NCBI GenBank assembly: GCA_033002965.1
Contig: JAURVB010002672.1
Location: 1-64,000, forward strand
DNA length: 64,000 nt
Direction of reading: 5' to 3'
DNA from: Piper betle
Taxonomy: Eukaryota; Streptophyta; Magnoliopsida; Piperales; Piperaceae
Shown here: positions 37,312-53,203 of the stretch, one piece after another
Position numbering within the stretch: the first letter of the stretch is position 1
How the letters are laid out: the number at the start of each line of letters is the position of its first letter
Made by a program: the position numbers and the translations under genes
The notes under the pieces: generated by a model
What the model saw: the letters and a program-made list of their open reading frames with translations, nothing else
Database searches by the model: none
What the model was told of the DNA's origin: nothing

Positions 37312-38912
37312 AACACCAAGTGCTAAGGCCTTTTGTGAGCTACAAGTTTTCCCCTCAAGCATCTCCCAAATGCTAAGGAGTCATGCAACCAACTCCAAAC
37401 ACCCTTGGAGATACCATCACGTTGAAGCTACACTCCCTTCACAAGCTCACACCTTGAGCCAAAGGAGTCTCCTCTTCCTATCACTTCTTCCTCAAAGGCC
37501 TAAACCCACACACATTCTCAATACCTTGAGAGTTTACAAATCAACTCAACACCGTAAGCATCAACTCACATACAAAATCTCTACTTGGTTTACGCCATGA
37601 ATCAATTGGAATACAAGCTAAAGATTACATCAATTCTCACACAAGCTTGAGCTTAAGGGTTGTCCAAACTCAATCCCCAAAGCCCTATGTATAGGTTATC
37701 CAAGTCTCTCCACCAAATAGCATTATTGGAATTTGATTCCATCTCTTTAGCTTTTCCAATGGCTAGTTTTATCAACTTGCCCAGATTGCTCGGCTATCAA
37801 ACGACCGACCAATTGCCAACCAAACAATCACATAAAACTTAGCCACGTCAGTTTTGTTTGCTTTGGCTGCCAAACACATGACAAATTGCCTAGCCAACAT
37901 CTTTTCAAACTTCACCAATTCACTATCTATTCCCAAACTTCTCAATCGGTTTCCAAAGTCTCCCGAAGATGCTTTCGGCTACTGAATGTGTGACCGAGTG
38001 CCTGAGCAAAATCTAACTCACTTCATCCTTCGACTTCGGTAGCCAAACCCTTGATCAAAAGGGTAACCGAAGCAAGCTTCTTCTTGGCTTCTCTCCAAAC
38101 CTTGGTCTTTGGTAGCCGAATGCATGACCGATCGCTTGCTATGAACACATTTCTTCCTTGCCTACACCTCCATGCTTCGGTAGTCAAACTATTGACCAAA
38201 AGGCTAGCTGAACTCCAACTAAAGTATTCTTCACTTTTAACACTTCAAACCAATCTTCAATTAATAATGTTTGATTTGGTTGATTGGACTTTTTCTTGAA
38301 TTGGAGTCTTCATAAACTTAATTCTATTGATGATGTATAAACTCCAATGGTTGTGCTTAGAGTGCTTGCAATGTTGTCTTATCTTCACATCAATTGATAC
38401 TTTTGATGAAAATAACTCCCATATTGTTGTGAGCTCTTTAATTAATTAGTGTCTATCCTAATGAAGCATTCACTTGAGTTTCTCATGTAGATCTTTCAAG
38501 ATTATCCCTTGTAATTTAAGCATGTTCATTACTCAAACCTACACAAGAGGTTAATCCAATAAACAATGTAAGATATCATGATAGAAATGCATATGTCATT
38601 GATGCTCATGTCATGCAAACTATGACCAACTAGTAATTGGCAATCTAACATGAATTAGTCATTCTCAATAATTGATCATTAGAATTATAAGCTCATGAAG
38701 TGACTAAACACTAAGCACTCATATCTCCCCTCCTAGACATGCACCCATTACATATTTTCTCCCCCTAGGTCATCTCAATAAGAAAATCAATACAAGGGAA
38801 AGGGTCAGATATATATGCCTATCTCTCTCACTAACTCCACCATTATTATGCAACCATTATAAATTACTACCAATGAACTTAATATGATAATTATCAAAAT
38901 ATGGTTCTAACA

Positions 38913-40860
38913 ATCTTTCACTGGTGTGTTGGTTAGCCGCTTCGATAAGGTAATTAGGTATTTTTAGTGTAGCAAGAAAATAAATAAATAAATTTAGTGC
39001 AAAATAAAATATGATAAAAGAGGAAACTCAGGTCCCATATAAAAAGAAACAAGTTCCATAAATAATGTAGTAGATGGTCAAGTTCTCACAACAAGTCTAA
39101 AAATTATTAAAGTAAAACTACTTTAATGTTCTGTCCTTCCAAGCTTTCCCCTGACACGTCGTGCTCAACCTACAGTGGCAGTATCACATCAATGCTAAAA
39201 TCACTAAGTCTAATAATCATTAAATTTATAGGTTCTAATAGAATTAGTTGTCAACATTATTTCAGTTTCAAGTATGATATGAGACTATGCCGAACTTCTT
39301 GTCTAGTCAGGTGGCCACCTCACCAAGACCAACTAACCATGTGTAACACAATGCTCCTAGTTACTTGGATAGTAACTGATCATATTTGCCTAGGTCCATC
39401 CCTCTACCCGAAGTGCATAATGGACCCCACACTATTCCTTTTGGTATGGAAAAGTCTTTATATGTTTCAAGTATTTTCAACCATATCACCTCGATTGGAC
39501 CTTTGGCTACACTCGATGGTCGACAAAGTTGACCTAATTAAATTATCTTATCAAATCAAGAGAGTTTACTTGAAATACACTCACCTTGAAATAGGGCTAG
39601 CATGAAATCCTATGACGATGTCCTAATCTGAAAATTATAATTGTACATCAATACGCATAATCCTATCATGCATGTAATGACTTGATGGCAAGCTAACCAT
39701 AATTGTTCATTAAGCCTCAAACATAAATAATTAATTCCATTATTTATTTATTAATTGCTATTATTATTATTATTATTTTATCCTTTTACTGATTTGCTAA
39801 CTTGAGTTAATATTTGTTAAAAAAACAAAATTACAATTTTTAATCATTAAATTTAATTTATGTTTAAACATGCATGATGAGTAATGATTTACATACTCAT
39901 TTTTAAACCTTATTAGTGTCTTGATCATTTATTCTAGCTATATGACACTTGATCATAACATAAAATACTTTTTAAAACCATGAAGAGTAATCTACATAAA
40001 ATAGTAAATTTATTTATAAGGGTCATGATAAGACACATATAGTTTATTAACAACCAGATAAAATACTTCAATAAGTAAACACATGTATTTACTTGATGGC
40101 AAGTAAACACATGGATAACATATTAAAAAATTACATTTTAATATGACCTAATATACTAAATAAATTTGTATATGACCTAATATATACACAATTTATTTAG
40201 TAACAATCATAAGTTATGATATAAATAAGTCATGGATTTATAAACCATTAAAAAATTTTCTATTTATTAACTAAAGGTTAATAACTTTCTGATGAAAAGT
40301 TATCAGTCAAAAGGTGTTACTATTAGGAGATACCTCCTCACTATGTGTGTGTGTGTGCTCCAATTAAAACAAGACAAAATTTTGACTTGTTTGTGTGAGA
40401 TAACTCTGGTTATTTGGTTTAACCTAAGGACTTGGATAATTTCTGATTTGTAATTTTATCTAGACCGGAGGTTTAATTTTTCTATTGCGTATACAAGTAA
40501 TTTTGTATTACTTTATCATTTCCAATTAAATAAGTTTAATATTCATAAACTAAATAAATAGACACATACCATGACTAATTATAAAACTAGAATAAATAGA
40601 AGTGATTAACGGGAAGAACAACTAGACATTAATGAGACATGGAGAGGGAGGAAGAGGAGAGGGAGGAGGAAGAGGAAGAGGAGGAGGGGGAAGAGGAAGA
40701 GGGAGATGTGGTCCCCAACCTTCCACTCTTCTTATAGTTGAGCAAGAACCCCACCTAACTCCAATCCCATTAACTCCCAAGGTTAATTCCAAAGCCATCA
40801 GCCTACCGGTGCACCTAACGTGGGAAGAGCTAACTACAAACACACAATCAAGATAGTTAA
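38913..40860. other. No gene seen; AT-rich repeat-derived spacer
   Basis: The only sizeable frame (39126-39605, 159 codons) has no recognisable domain and sits in repeat-like sequence. The stretch ends in a polypurine run at about 40633-40708. Confidence 0.5.
40633..40708 (+). repeat. Polypurine tract (G/A rich, ~75 nt)
   Basis: Almost only A and G on the plus strand, in GGA/GAA/GGGA steps, interrupted by very few pyrimidines. The short frames on both strands here are artefacts of this composition. Confidence 0.9.
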
Positions 40861-41093
40861 ATCCCTACAATCCTTAGGGCCCTATAAAGATCACGAGTAG
40901 ATAATATAAATGATTTAAACAAATTACGCACAATGAAAGGATAATCATGAGTAGTTAATTAAGCTAAGCACAAGTGATAAATGAGCAAGGCACTAATAAC
41001 ATGAACTCAATTAATTAAGTAGTGTGTGAGGCACAACATGTTCTATTCTACATAACGATTTGTGATGGTTAACAAATCAAACCATACAAGTAG

Positions 41094-42647
41094 TGTAACA
41101 CCCCCGTTTCGGCTCACCCATTAACCGACCCGGAAATGTCATCGGCGACTGAATCGTTCGCTACCCGGATCTACCTCGGCGTCTCAAGATGGAGATGAAA
41201 ACATGAAATGCATGAATGGGAACCATTGGGTTCTAACGCGGTCCTACATGCATTATATGTGTACAAGCAAAACAAGACAAAACAATAAATGAGAAACCAA
41301 AAGAAAATATATACTACTACGTAAAAACGGACAGAGTTTCCCTAAAAGTGCAATAAGGGCCAACCTGTCCACAACAAAGGTATATAAATATTTTATCAAA
41401 ATACGACAAAACATAACAATCTACCGCGGCATTCCATTATTATCTCATTTGTTTTCATCTAAGCCGAGGCTGAACCCAAGGCTCCCTGCTCATTCACATC
41501 TATCCGTTCATTTCATAACAGGCAATTCATCCAAACAAATACATCTAAATTATCATTCACATAGCATTAACACATCATCATTATACGTTACACGCGGCAG
41601 GTACATGTGTGCGCTGTTCCATGCTGCTCCTCCGCAGTCCCGACAGCTTTCATCACTCGCATTCCTCACCTACATATATATAGAAAAACCGTCAGTAACG
41701 AGTGTTACCGGCCCGGAAAATAACTAATATCAATCTGGCACAGGAGAGCAAACTCTCCTGTTGAATGAAAACCATATACTTCCTCAAGAACTCTCATCAG
41801 GGCACATATGGGAGCCGTTGCCCTCGGGTCGACAGCGTCCCCTCTTTCTCATTCTCATACCTTGGCGTGCTCCGATCGGGGCTGCGGCCGGCCTCGACGG
41901 TGCTCGGGATGGTGGGGGAAATGTCGGCGATGGCGAGAGGGTGAGACTGGTGGTCATAGCGGCGGCGACGGCTACCGAACGGTGGCGGAATCCGGCCCGG
42001 AGTGGCGACGGCCGAGGCGGCTTCGTGGCATTGCGGCGGCACGCCAGCAGGCGATCGGTGGCCGGGGTCGGTTGGGGCGGCACGGCGATGGCGCGGCAAG
42101 GCGGAGGGGCATCGATCAGCGGCAGTGTGGCGTCAGCGGCAGTACACGGCGACGAGGGTTTTGGGAAGGTAAGTGTCGGGAGGGAGAAAAATACCCTCAA
42201 TGGCAAACTCGTAAATAAGTATTGACTCAATTCCTACTCGAGTCAAAATAATAACTAGTTCGTAATAAATTCTAAAAAATCTAGAAAAATATGGAAAAAT
42301 CCCATAAAATAAAACAAACACAACAACATCCAAATGACATGCTCTATAACTAATAACCACCCGAATATAATCCAACGCATCCTAATGCGTTATTCGACCT
42401 AAAACTATTCTACAATCAAATAAAAATAACAATCAATACTATATACCTCCATATACTTGATGACCCATTTTTCATCATCTTTTAGACGTTATCATCGTAC
42501 ACTTGAGCATACATGACCCTCATCGATCATAACTCATAGCTGGCCTCAGCTCAGCTCGCGGTCTATGAAGCTGGCTCGACTCGAACCGATCGGTTGAACC
42601 GACTGGTTCACTCCCGTAAAACTCTGACTCGAGTCACGGGTATTACA
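41094..42647 (-). mobile_element. Solo LTR, GC-rich gypsy type (1554 bp)
   Basis: On the plus strand it reads TGTAACACCCCCG ... GGGTATTACA, with a perfect 5-bp target duplication AGTAG (41089-41093 and 42648-42652). It lies inside a copia LTR. Read inverted, it is colinear and close to 50479-53203 but lacks about 1.3 kb corresponding to roughly 51150-52485. The overlapping 100-154 codon frames at 41761-42230 on both strands are products of GC-rich LTR sequence, not genes. Confidence 0.93.
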
Positions 42648-43178
42648 AGTAGTGAGATGGCCTATAACTTGTAGATATTTTAACTCTCGATAGCGAATAA
42701 GTCAAACACAAGGGAGTTAAGCAAGTGTGCAAACAAGTGAATAATCAAATGAACATAAGCACACAAGAGAGAGGACACAAATAAATTTTTAAAGAGGTTT
42801 CCAACTGGTCTGTCATCTCTTCTAACTCACCAAGTCTTTTGGTGTGTAAGTCTTCGTAGCTTCATTATGGAAACCAACTTATACAACTTACAAGCAACTC
42901 AAGACCTCTTTCACAAGTATCAAGTACCAAAGAATCTTGTCAATCCAAAAACCATCTTTCTCAAGCACTCCACAATTGCCAAGGAAGCTTGCACTCTAAC
43001 ACCCGTGGAGCCTCCAACAAGCCTTCCTTCTCCAACACCGAGTGCCAAAGATTTCGCAAGCTACATGCCTTCCTTCTCAAGCACCTCTCAAGTGCCAAGA
43101 AGTTTTATAACCAACTCCAAACACCCTTAGAACAATGACCTTGAATCTAAACTCCCTTCACAAGCTCACATGTTAAGC

Positions 43179-43644
43179 TAGAGGTACTTATCAGGTGAGT
43201 TGAGTCAAGTTTTGCTCAACTCGTTTGATTTCGAATTTGTGTCTAGCTAAAAAGTAATCAAGATGATTCAACTTCGACCTAGCTTAATTCATATTTATTG
43301 ATGACATTTTTTTCTTATATTTCATACTAAAATTTAATTTATATTTAAACTACCTCAAGTTTGACATAATTATGCATAAAAGATAATTTAATTATGTATA
43401 AATTTATTTAAATTTGATACATATAATGATATTTTATAATTTGGTTATATTTATATAAAGAAATATAAGATAATATGATTAAAAATCTTATTCCTTATAT
43501 AAAGTATCGAGCTTCAAGTCAAATTAAGTTGTGCAATACAAGCCCAGGCCCAGTTTGATCAATATCGAATTAAGTTTTGAGTTGAGCTTTTCGAGTTAAG
43601 TACTGAGCTAAATCAAGTTTAATCGAGCTTTGAACAACCCTACA
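43179..43644. mobile_element. Probable hAT-type MITE (~466 bp)
   Basis: The copia LTR text stops at 43178 and resumes at 43645, as judged against the copy near 37446. The right end read inverted is TGTAGGGTTGTTC, resembling hAT MITE ends, and the left end is TAGAGGTACTT. The flanks look like two copies of a decayed 8-bp site. The terminal repeats are weak, so the class is tentative. Confidence 0.45.
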
Positions 43645-44787
43645 TTGACTCAAGGGAGTCTCCTCTTCCTAGCATCTCTGCTTCTAAGGCCTAGGCTTAC
43701 ACACACACTCGCAACACCTCAAGAGTTTACAATTCAGCTCAACATCTTGCGTAATGCCTCACATACATGATCTTTCTTTGGTTTATACAATGAATTACCT
43801 TTAGAATACAAGTTAAAGACTACACCAATTTACACACAAACTTGAGCTTCCTAATTCATACCAAGAGAGTCTAGGCTTCATTTAATAAGAGGGTTGTCCA
43901 AACACACTCCCCAAAGCCTTATTTATAGGTTTTTAAAGTTTCTCTTCAAAATAGAGCCGTTGGAATTCATATCCCTCCACTTTGCTTTCTCTAGCAACTA
44001 GTTTTTGCCACTTTTCCAGATCATGCGGCTACCGAACGATCGAGCGATCATCAACCGAATGATCACTTAAAACTAGTCACGTCAACTTCAACTACCAAAT
44101 GTGCGACCAAATACCTACCAAACCATCTTTGTGAACTTCAACAATCTACTATGAGCTTCCGAACTCTTCGATCGGTTTTTGAATTCACCAAAGATACCTT
44201 TAGTTGCCGAACGTGCAGCCAAACTCCCTGCTGAATTCAGTTACATCAAATCTTTAACCTAAGAGCTTTTCACTGTGGGTGCCATGCACTTGACCGAAGG
44301 GCAGCATCATCACAACTTTTCTCCAGGCCCATGGTCTTCGATTACCGAACACAAGACTAAAGATCAGTCGAAGGTCGCACACCCAAATTCTCCATAAGAC
44401 TTTAGCTTATTATTATTTAATAAAAAATACAATATGTCATGATGAATGTTTATATCAACGATGTTGATGTCATGCAACCTATAGCCAAAGGGATTGACAA
44501 TCTTAATATGAATTAGTCATTCTCATTAATTAATTATTACAATTTCAAACTCATGAGATTACTAAACACTAAACACTCGTATCTCTGTGAACATTTGAAC
44601 ATACTTCCCCTAAGCATGTACCATTATAAATATTAACGGTCTCCTATGTCATCTTAATAAGAAAATTATAACAGAAAGGATTACATACACATGTCTAGCT
44701 CTCTCACTCACTCGATCGTGATCATACATCCTTCATAAATTATATCAAAGAATTTACGATCATAATCATCAAAACATGATCCTGACA

Positions 44788-45660
44788 CCACCCCCACCTT
44801 GTACTCATCCTCACTAATAGCCAATGTTAACTCTCAAAGTCATTAACCGCCAACCACACCACTATTTTTAAGATTAAATATTTTCTACTGTTTACCTTCC
44901 TTGGCCCAAACCAACAAGGCCCACACCACTATGGTCGAACCAGTGCCACTTTAATAGAGATAGAACCCTAGTCGATCCGGGATAATTATTCGAAGAAAAT
45001 GAAATTAATAAATTAATAAATAAATTTTGAGAGAAAAATAAATATTTCATTGAAATCTATTCCTCCCATATTACCCAGGATTTTACATTGAACTGTGTTG
45101 TTACTCAAAGACCTAATTATTATATATTCAAGTAGAGTGAAAATTCTCACATTAATAATGTAAAGAAATTAAATAAATAAAAGAATTGTACTCCATCTAT
45201 CTTCCCGTGCTTTTGTCATAATGAAACATGACACTTCGGTGTCTTGGTGCAACCTCCACTCGCAAGCAGTCTTGAGCAACTGGAGGCATGCCACATCTCG
45301 AGCGCCACACGAGTCCACCAAACGTCGGGAAGACAAAGCGAAGTGTGTGCATTAATCCGTGTACAAACACACATTTATGTTATTTTTGTGGATTCATTTT
45401 AAAAAGAAAAAGTTAATTAAGTTGAAATTTTTCAATTTGAAAAGGAATAACTTTGTATGTAGAAAGTTCATGTATGTTAAGCCGCCTACAAAAACTCGAT
45501 AAAAAGAGAAAATTCCACGTTGTTGAAGGATTTATGCAATGCAAATGTTAGAATACAGGGTCGCACCAAGGCATTCTTATCCCTAAGACGTCAAACAATT
45601 AATTATTAATGACCAAAAAATCGAGGACATTTTTTTTTAGAGTACCTAAAATAAAACAAC
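44788..45660. other. No gene seen
   Basis: AT-rich spacer between the copia LTR and the MDAR 3' flank. No frame, RNA gene or clear repeat was recognised. Confidence 0.5.
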
Positions 45661-45670
45661 AGAAACACTG

Positions 45671-45939
45671 GAAATGATACAGGGCCATCTTACACGAAGA
45701 GCATCTCAAACAGAATGAATAGGAGGATTGGGCAATGATCATCACAACATATATTGTTGGCACAAGTGCAGAATGCAAAACATTGGTTGACACAAGTGCA
45801 GAATGCAAAACATTGGTTTCTTGGAAATGATACAGGACCATGTTACATGAGTATCTCAAACAGAATGAATGAATAGGATGATTGTGCAATGATCATCACA
45901 ATCACATACATATATTGTTGACGCAGAAGTGCAGAATGC
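45671..45939. repeat. Imperfect tandem duplication (~153 bp unit) in MDAR 3' flank
   Basis: The unit beginning GAAATGATACAGGGCCAT (45671) recurs at 45824 with small differences and a 4-base GAAT expansion. A nested ~30-bp repeat ('cacaagtgcagaatgcaaaa') occurs twice at about 45763-45811. Confidence 0.85.
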
Positions 45940-46065
45940 AACTTATTGCGGAGAACTAAAATGTCTCATTAACAGAACTATTAAATCCCAAAACACAATA
46001 CTCAGCCCAATCTATATCAAGAAAAGCAACTACGAAGGAAAATACAACCAACCCACACAAATTGT

Positions 46066-49838
<3,773 letters not shown>

Positions 49839-49972
49839 GATCGGAACTCAGAACCGAAGTTGTTTTGTTTTGTATTGATGGTGCGAGGAAGAAGAAAGTG
49901 TCAAAAACTCGAAAACATAGAAAATGGCCGCCGGTTCTGAAGTGGGAGAGAGAAAGAGATGGGATTGGTGGG

Positions 49973-49980
49973 CATTTATA
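49973..49980 (-). promoter_or_regulatory. TATA-like box of MDAR
   Basis: On the minus strand TATAAATG lies about 135 bp upstream of the MDAR ATG. This would place transcription start near 49945 and give a ~105-nt 5' UTR rich in GA/CT. It is inferred from position only. Confidence 0.5.
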
Positions 49981-50478
49981 GACCACTTTCCTCCTGTAAT
50001 TATTGCGTGGATGTCATCAGCCGTCATTCGGCAGTTTAAAGTCTTTTTTCAGGGTTAAAAGTCCAATAATAGTTTTTGGGATTTGGGTTGCGATTCGAAG
50101 GGCCTAACTATTGATATTAAAATTAAGTTTGAGTCGGGTTTGTTTATTTCGATGGTTGTTATTTTACTTTATGATTTTACCTTATAATTTGAAGAAAGTT
50201 GTAGATGTGTTATTTAAGAGTATGTCAGACGATAATAGTTTTGGGCTACGTCCAATATATAAGAGGGAGTTGTTAAATTTATCTTATATCGGTCATAAAG
50301 GTTGTTGGTGACTTATATATAAACTAATGGTAAAACTTTATTATTTTTAAACCTATTGCGAGTTTCTTTTGATAATTTAAAGTCTTTTTTAAAAGTTTGA
50401 AGGGTCCAACCGTAATTTTAAATCTTACGTAGGGGCCCAAAGGGCCTAACAAAAACACTCAAATCTTCGTAGCTCTTC
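49981..50478. other. MDAR upstream region, no gene
   Basis: AT-rich unique-looking sequence between the TATA-like box and the start of LTR homology. No frame with a recognisable product was seen. It probably contains the proximal promoter. Confidence 0.5.
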
Positions 50479-53203
50479 GTCAGGTGTACCTGAATATATG
50501 ATGATAACGTCGAGAAGATGGTGAGAAATGAGTTATCAGAATATATGAAAGTATGCAGTATTTTTTTCTTTTTATATGTTTGATCGTAGAAATAGTTTTA
50601 GGCCGAATAACGCGTTAGGACGCGTTGGATTATATTCGGGTGGGTTATTAGTTATAGAGCATGTCATTTGGATGTTGTTGTGTTTGTTTTATTTTATGGA
50701 ATTTTTCCATATTTTTCTAGATTTTTTTGGAATTTATTACGAACTAGATATTATTTTGACTCGAGTAGGAATCGAGTCAATACTTATTTACGAAACTGCC
50801 ATTGAGGGTATTTTTCTCCCTCCCGACCCTTCTTCACCCAAACCCTCGCCGCCTCTCGTGCTCGTCGCCGCCGCCGCCGCCGACGTCGTACAGCCGCCGA
50901 TCAACGCCGCCCCGCCCCGCCGTGCCGTCGCCGTGCCGCCACGACCCACCCCGGCCACCGTCTCGCCGCCACGACGCCGGAATCGCCCCACGAAACCACC
51001 TCGGCCGCCGCCACTTCGAGCCGGATTCCGCCGCCGTCCGGGCCGCGCCGCCGCCGCTGTGGCCCAGACGACCACCCCCTCGCCGTCGCCGACGTTTCCC
51101 CCACCATCCCGACCGCCGTCGAGGCCGGCCGGAGCCCCGATCGGAGCACGCCGCCGCCGCCGCCCATTTTTACGCCGCCGTCGACGGCCATCGCCGCCCC
51201 GGCTGCTCTGTTTGACACCGCCATTGGACCAAGCTCGTCGAGCTGGTGCCGATAGACCCCCTGATTGCCCCGTCCCGAATCATCGCCGGAAAACCGTCGG
51301 AATCCGCTGGAAAACCGCCGACACTCGCCGGAAAACCGCCGGAACCGCCGAAAAAATTGGATTCTTGGGAAATTCGCCGGATCATCCGCCGAACGCACCC
51401 GGTCCAATCTGATCGGACTTCGGACGCCGCTAGGTGCCGAATTCGAGTTTCGAGCCACGAAACGGAAACCCTAACCGTCGCCAATTTTCGACGACGCGAG
51501 GTATAATTTATTTTAACTTAATTATTTGGAAGTATTGCTTATTAGAATTGCATGCTAGGATTGGTGAATTGTGTGTTATAATAATATATATAAATGTAGA
51601 TTTGATTAAGGATAAAATATGAAATTTGTTTGATTGAGTGGTGTTAAAAATGGAAGCTAAGAAACTAATTAGGGTAACTAGGTAATGATCATGATCTAAT
51701 GCAAACTAGCCTAAGTAGACTTGCTAGAATTGATATAGGTTGATGTGTGTTGATTGATGCGTGATTGTGTTGATTGTGTGTGCATGCTATAGGATGTGTG
51801 ATTCATCATGCGGGCGTTAGTTTTTAGCTTGATTGTGTAGGTACGGTGTAGGAGCTCGCCGCCTAGGCGCGTGGACCCGTTTGGAGCTTCTACCAGGTCC
51901 GTTTAGGACTCGTTCTCTGATTTACGCTACTCTCTTGTGTATTTGATTTATTATGTGCAGGACGAGTTAAGTGGCGTTTTATCGAATCCCACTTAACTCG
52001 GGCCATTTAGCCAACGATTTTTCCGGATTAATAACCCTCGAGGATGAGATCCCTCGAGTTTGTTTTCGAACTTCAGATCCAGCTCACGTTGCCTTTGGGC
52101 CTATTGTATAAATCCCAACCCAGACCTATATATATGTATAGTTTTCGTGTTTTTGTGAGAGACTGAATGAGGGAAATCCGACTACCGTGCTACGCGAGCG
52201 GGCACGTGTGTGTCGACAGTGGGCTCTGGAATGGTGTGCGGGCCGTTTCATTCCCGAGGGATCCTGACAACTCCACCTTTGAGTTCCTCAAACCCGGAGA
52301 AGTGTGGAGGTTCACGGGTACTGCATTGCAGCGCATGTCTAGACTTGTGGTTTCAAAGGGTACTGAAGGCGACTGCCTGAGAGTACTCGGCCTTCGTGCT
52401 CAAGGCCAGGAGTAATATGGAAGGTGCAGAGGGCGGAAAGGAATGAGATTTGACGCGAGAAGCAATAGAGAAATGGCCGAGGCATGAGAATGTGAAAGAT
52501 AGGGGGACGCTGTCGACCCGAGGGCGACGGCTCCCGTATGTGCCCTGATGAGAGTTCTTGAGGAAGTATATGGTTTTCATTCAACAGGAGAGTTTGCTCT
52601 CCTGTGCCAGATTGATATTAGTTATTTTCCGGGCCGGTAACACTCGTTACTGACGGTTTTTCTATATATATGTAGGTGAGGAATGCGAGCGATGAAAGCT
52701 GTCGGGACTGCGGAGGAGCAGCACGGAACCGCGCACACATGTACCTGCCGCGTGTAACGTATAATGACGGTGTGTTATTGCTATGTGAATGATAATTTTG
52801 ATGTGTTTGCTTGAGTGAATTACTTGTTATGAAATGAACTGATAAATATGAATGAGTAGGGAGCCTTGGAGTTCAGACTCGGCTCAGGTAAAAATGAATG
52901 AGATAATGATTGTATGTCATGGTAGATTATTATGTGTTACCGTATTTTCATAAAATAGTATATATTTTCTTTTGGTTTCTCATTTATTATTTTGTCTTGT
53001 CTTTGCTTGCACATCATAGCATGCATGTAGGACTACGTTAGAACCCAATTGTTCCCATTCATGCATTTCACATTTGCATCTCCATCTTGAAACGCCGAGA
53101 GTAGATCCTGGTCGGCTTAACCGAATCTAGTAGATTAGCGAACGGTTCGGTCGCCGGTGACATTTCCGGGTCGGTTCACGGGTGAGCCGAAACGGGTGTT
53201 ACA
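50479..53203 (+). repeat. GC-rich gypsy-type LTR, 5'-truncated (2.7 kb)
   Basis: Homology to the LTRs at 19330 and 41094 (inverted) begins at about 50479 ('atgatgataacg' at 50500) and runs to the terminal GGGTGTTACA at 53203. About 150 bases of the normal 5' end are missing, so no target duplication can be tested. A very GC-rich, CpG-dense block at about 50820-51500 yields long overlapping frames (up to 278 codons) on both strands with Pro/Arg-rich low-complexity products. They have no domains and sit at the same LTR position as similar frames in the 41-42 kb copy, so they are not called as genes. Confidence 0.85.

Larger units (their letters stand above)
34822..38912 (-). repeat. Long Ty1/copia LTR (about 2 kb net), twice interrupted
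   Basis: On the minus strand it starts TGTTAGAACCATATTTTGAT at 38912, paralleling TGTCAGGATCATGTTTTGAT at 44787 in a second copy. Its later part matches the LTR before the primer site at 7442. It is split by a solo LTR (35065-36598) and by a TRIM (36813-37311). The 3' end is cut at 34822 by another LTR. No coding region was seen; the short frames at 37301-37600 and 38051-38299 are not recognisable. Confidence 0.7.
40861..44787 (-). repeat. Second long Ty1/copia LTR, interrupted
   Basis: On the minus strand it starts TGTCAGGATCATG at 44787. The order of text follows the copy at 34822-38912 and, at the 3' end, the LTR before 7442 (including the 'gtgaggcacaac' stretch near 41028). It is split by a solo gypsy LTR (41094-42647) and by a probable hAT-type MITE (43179-43644). 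No primer site or coding region follows on the left, so the element is an LTR remnant. Confidence 0.68.

Noticed and set aside
41761..42230. Frames of 100-154 codons on both strands
   Set aside because: They lie within a solo LTR proven by the AGTAG duplication. The low-complexity products mirror those of the sister LTR at 50.8 kb.
1..45600. Possibility of an integrated pararetrovirus or other viral insertion
   Set aside because: All reverse transcriptase and integrase remnants follow Ty1/copia order with LTRs and initiator-Met primer sites. No movement or coat protein signature was seen.
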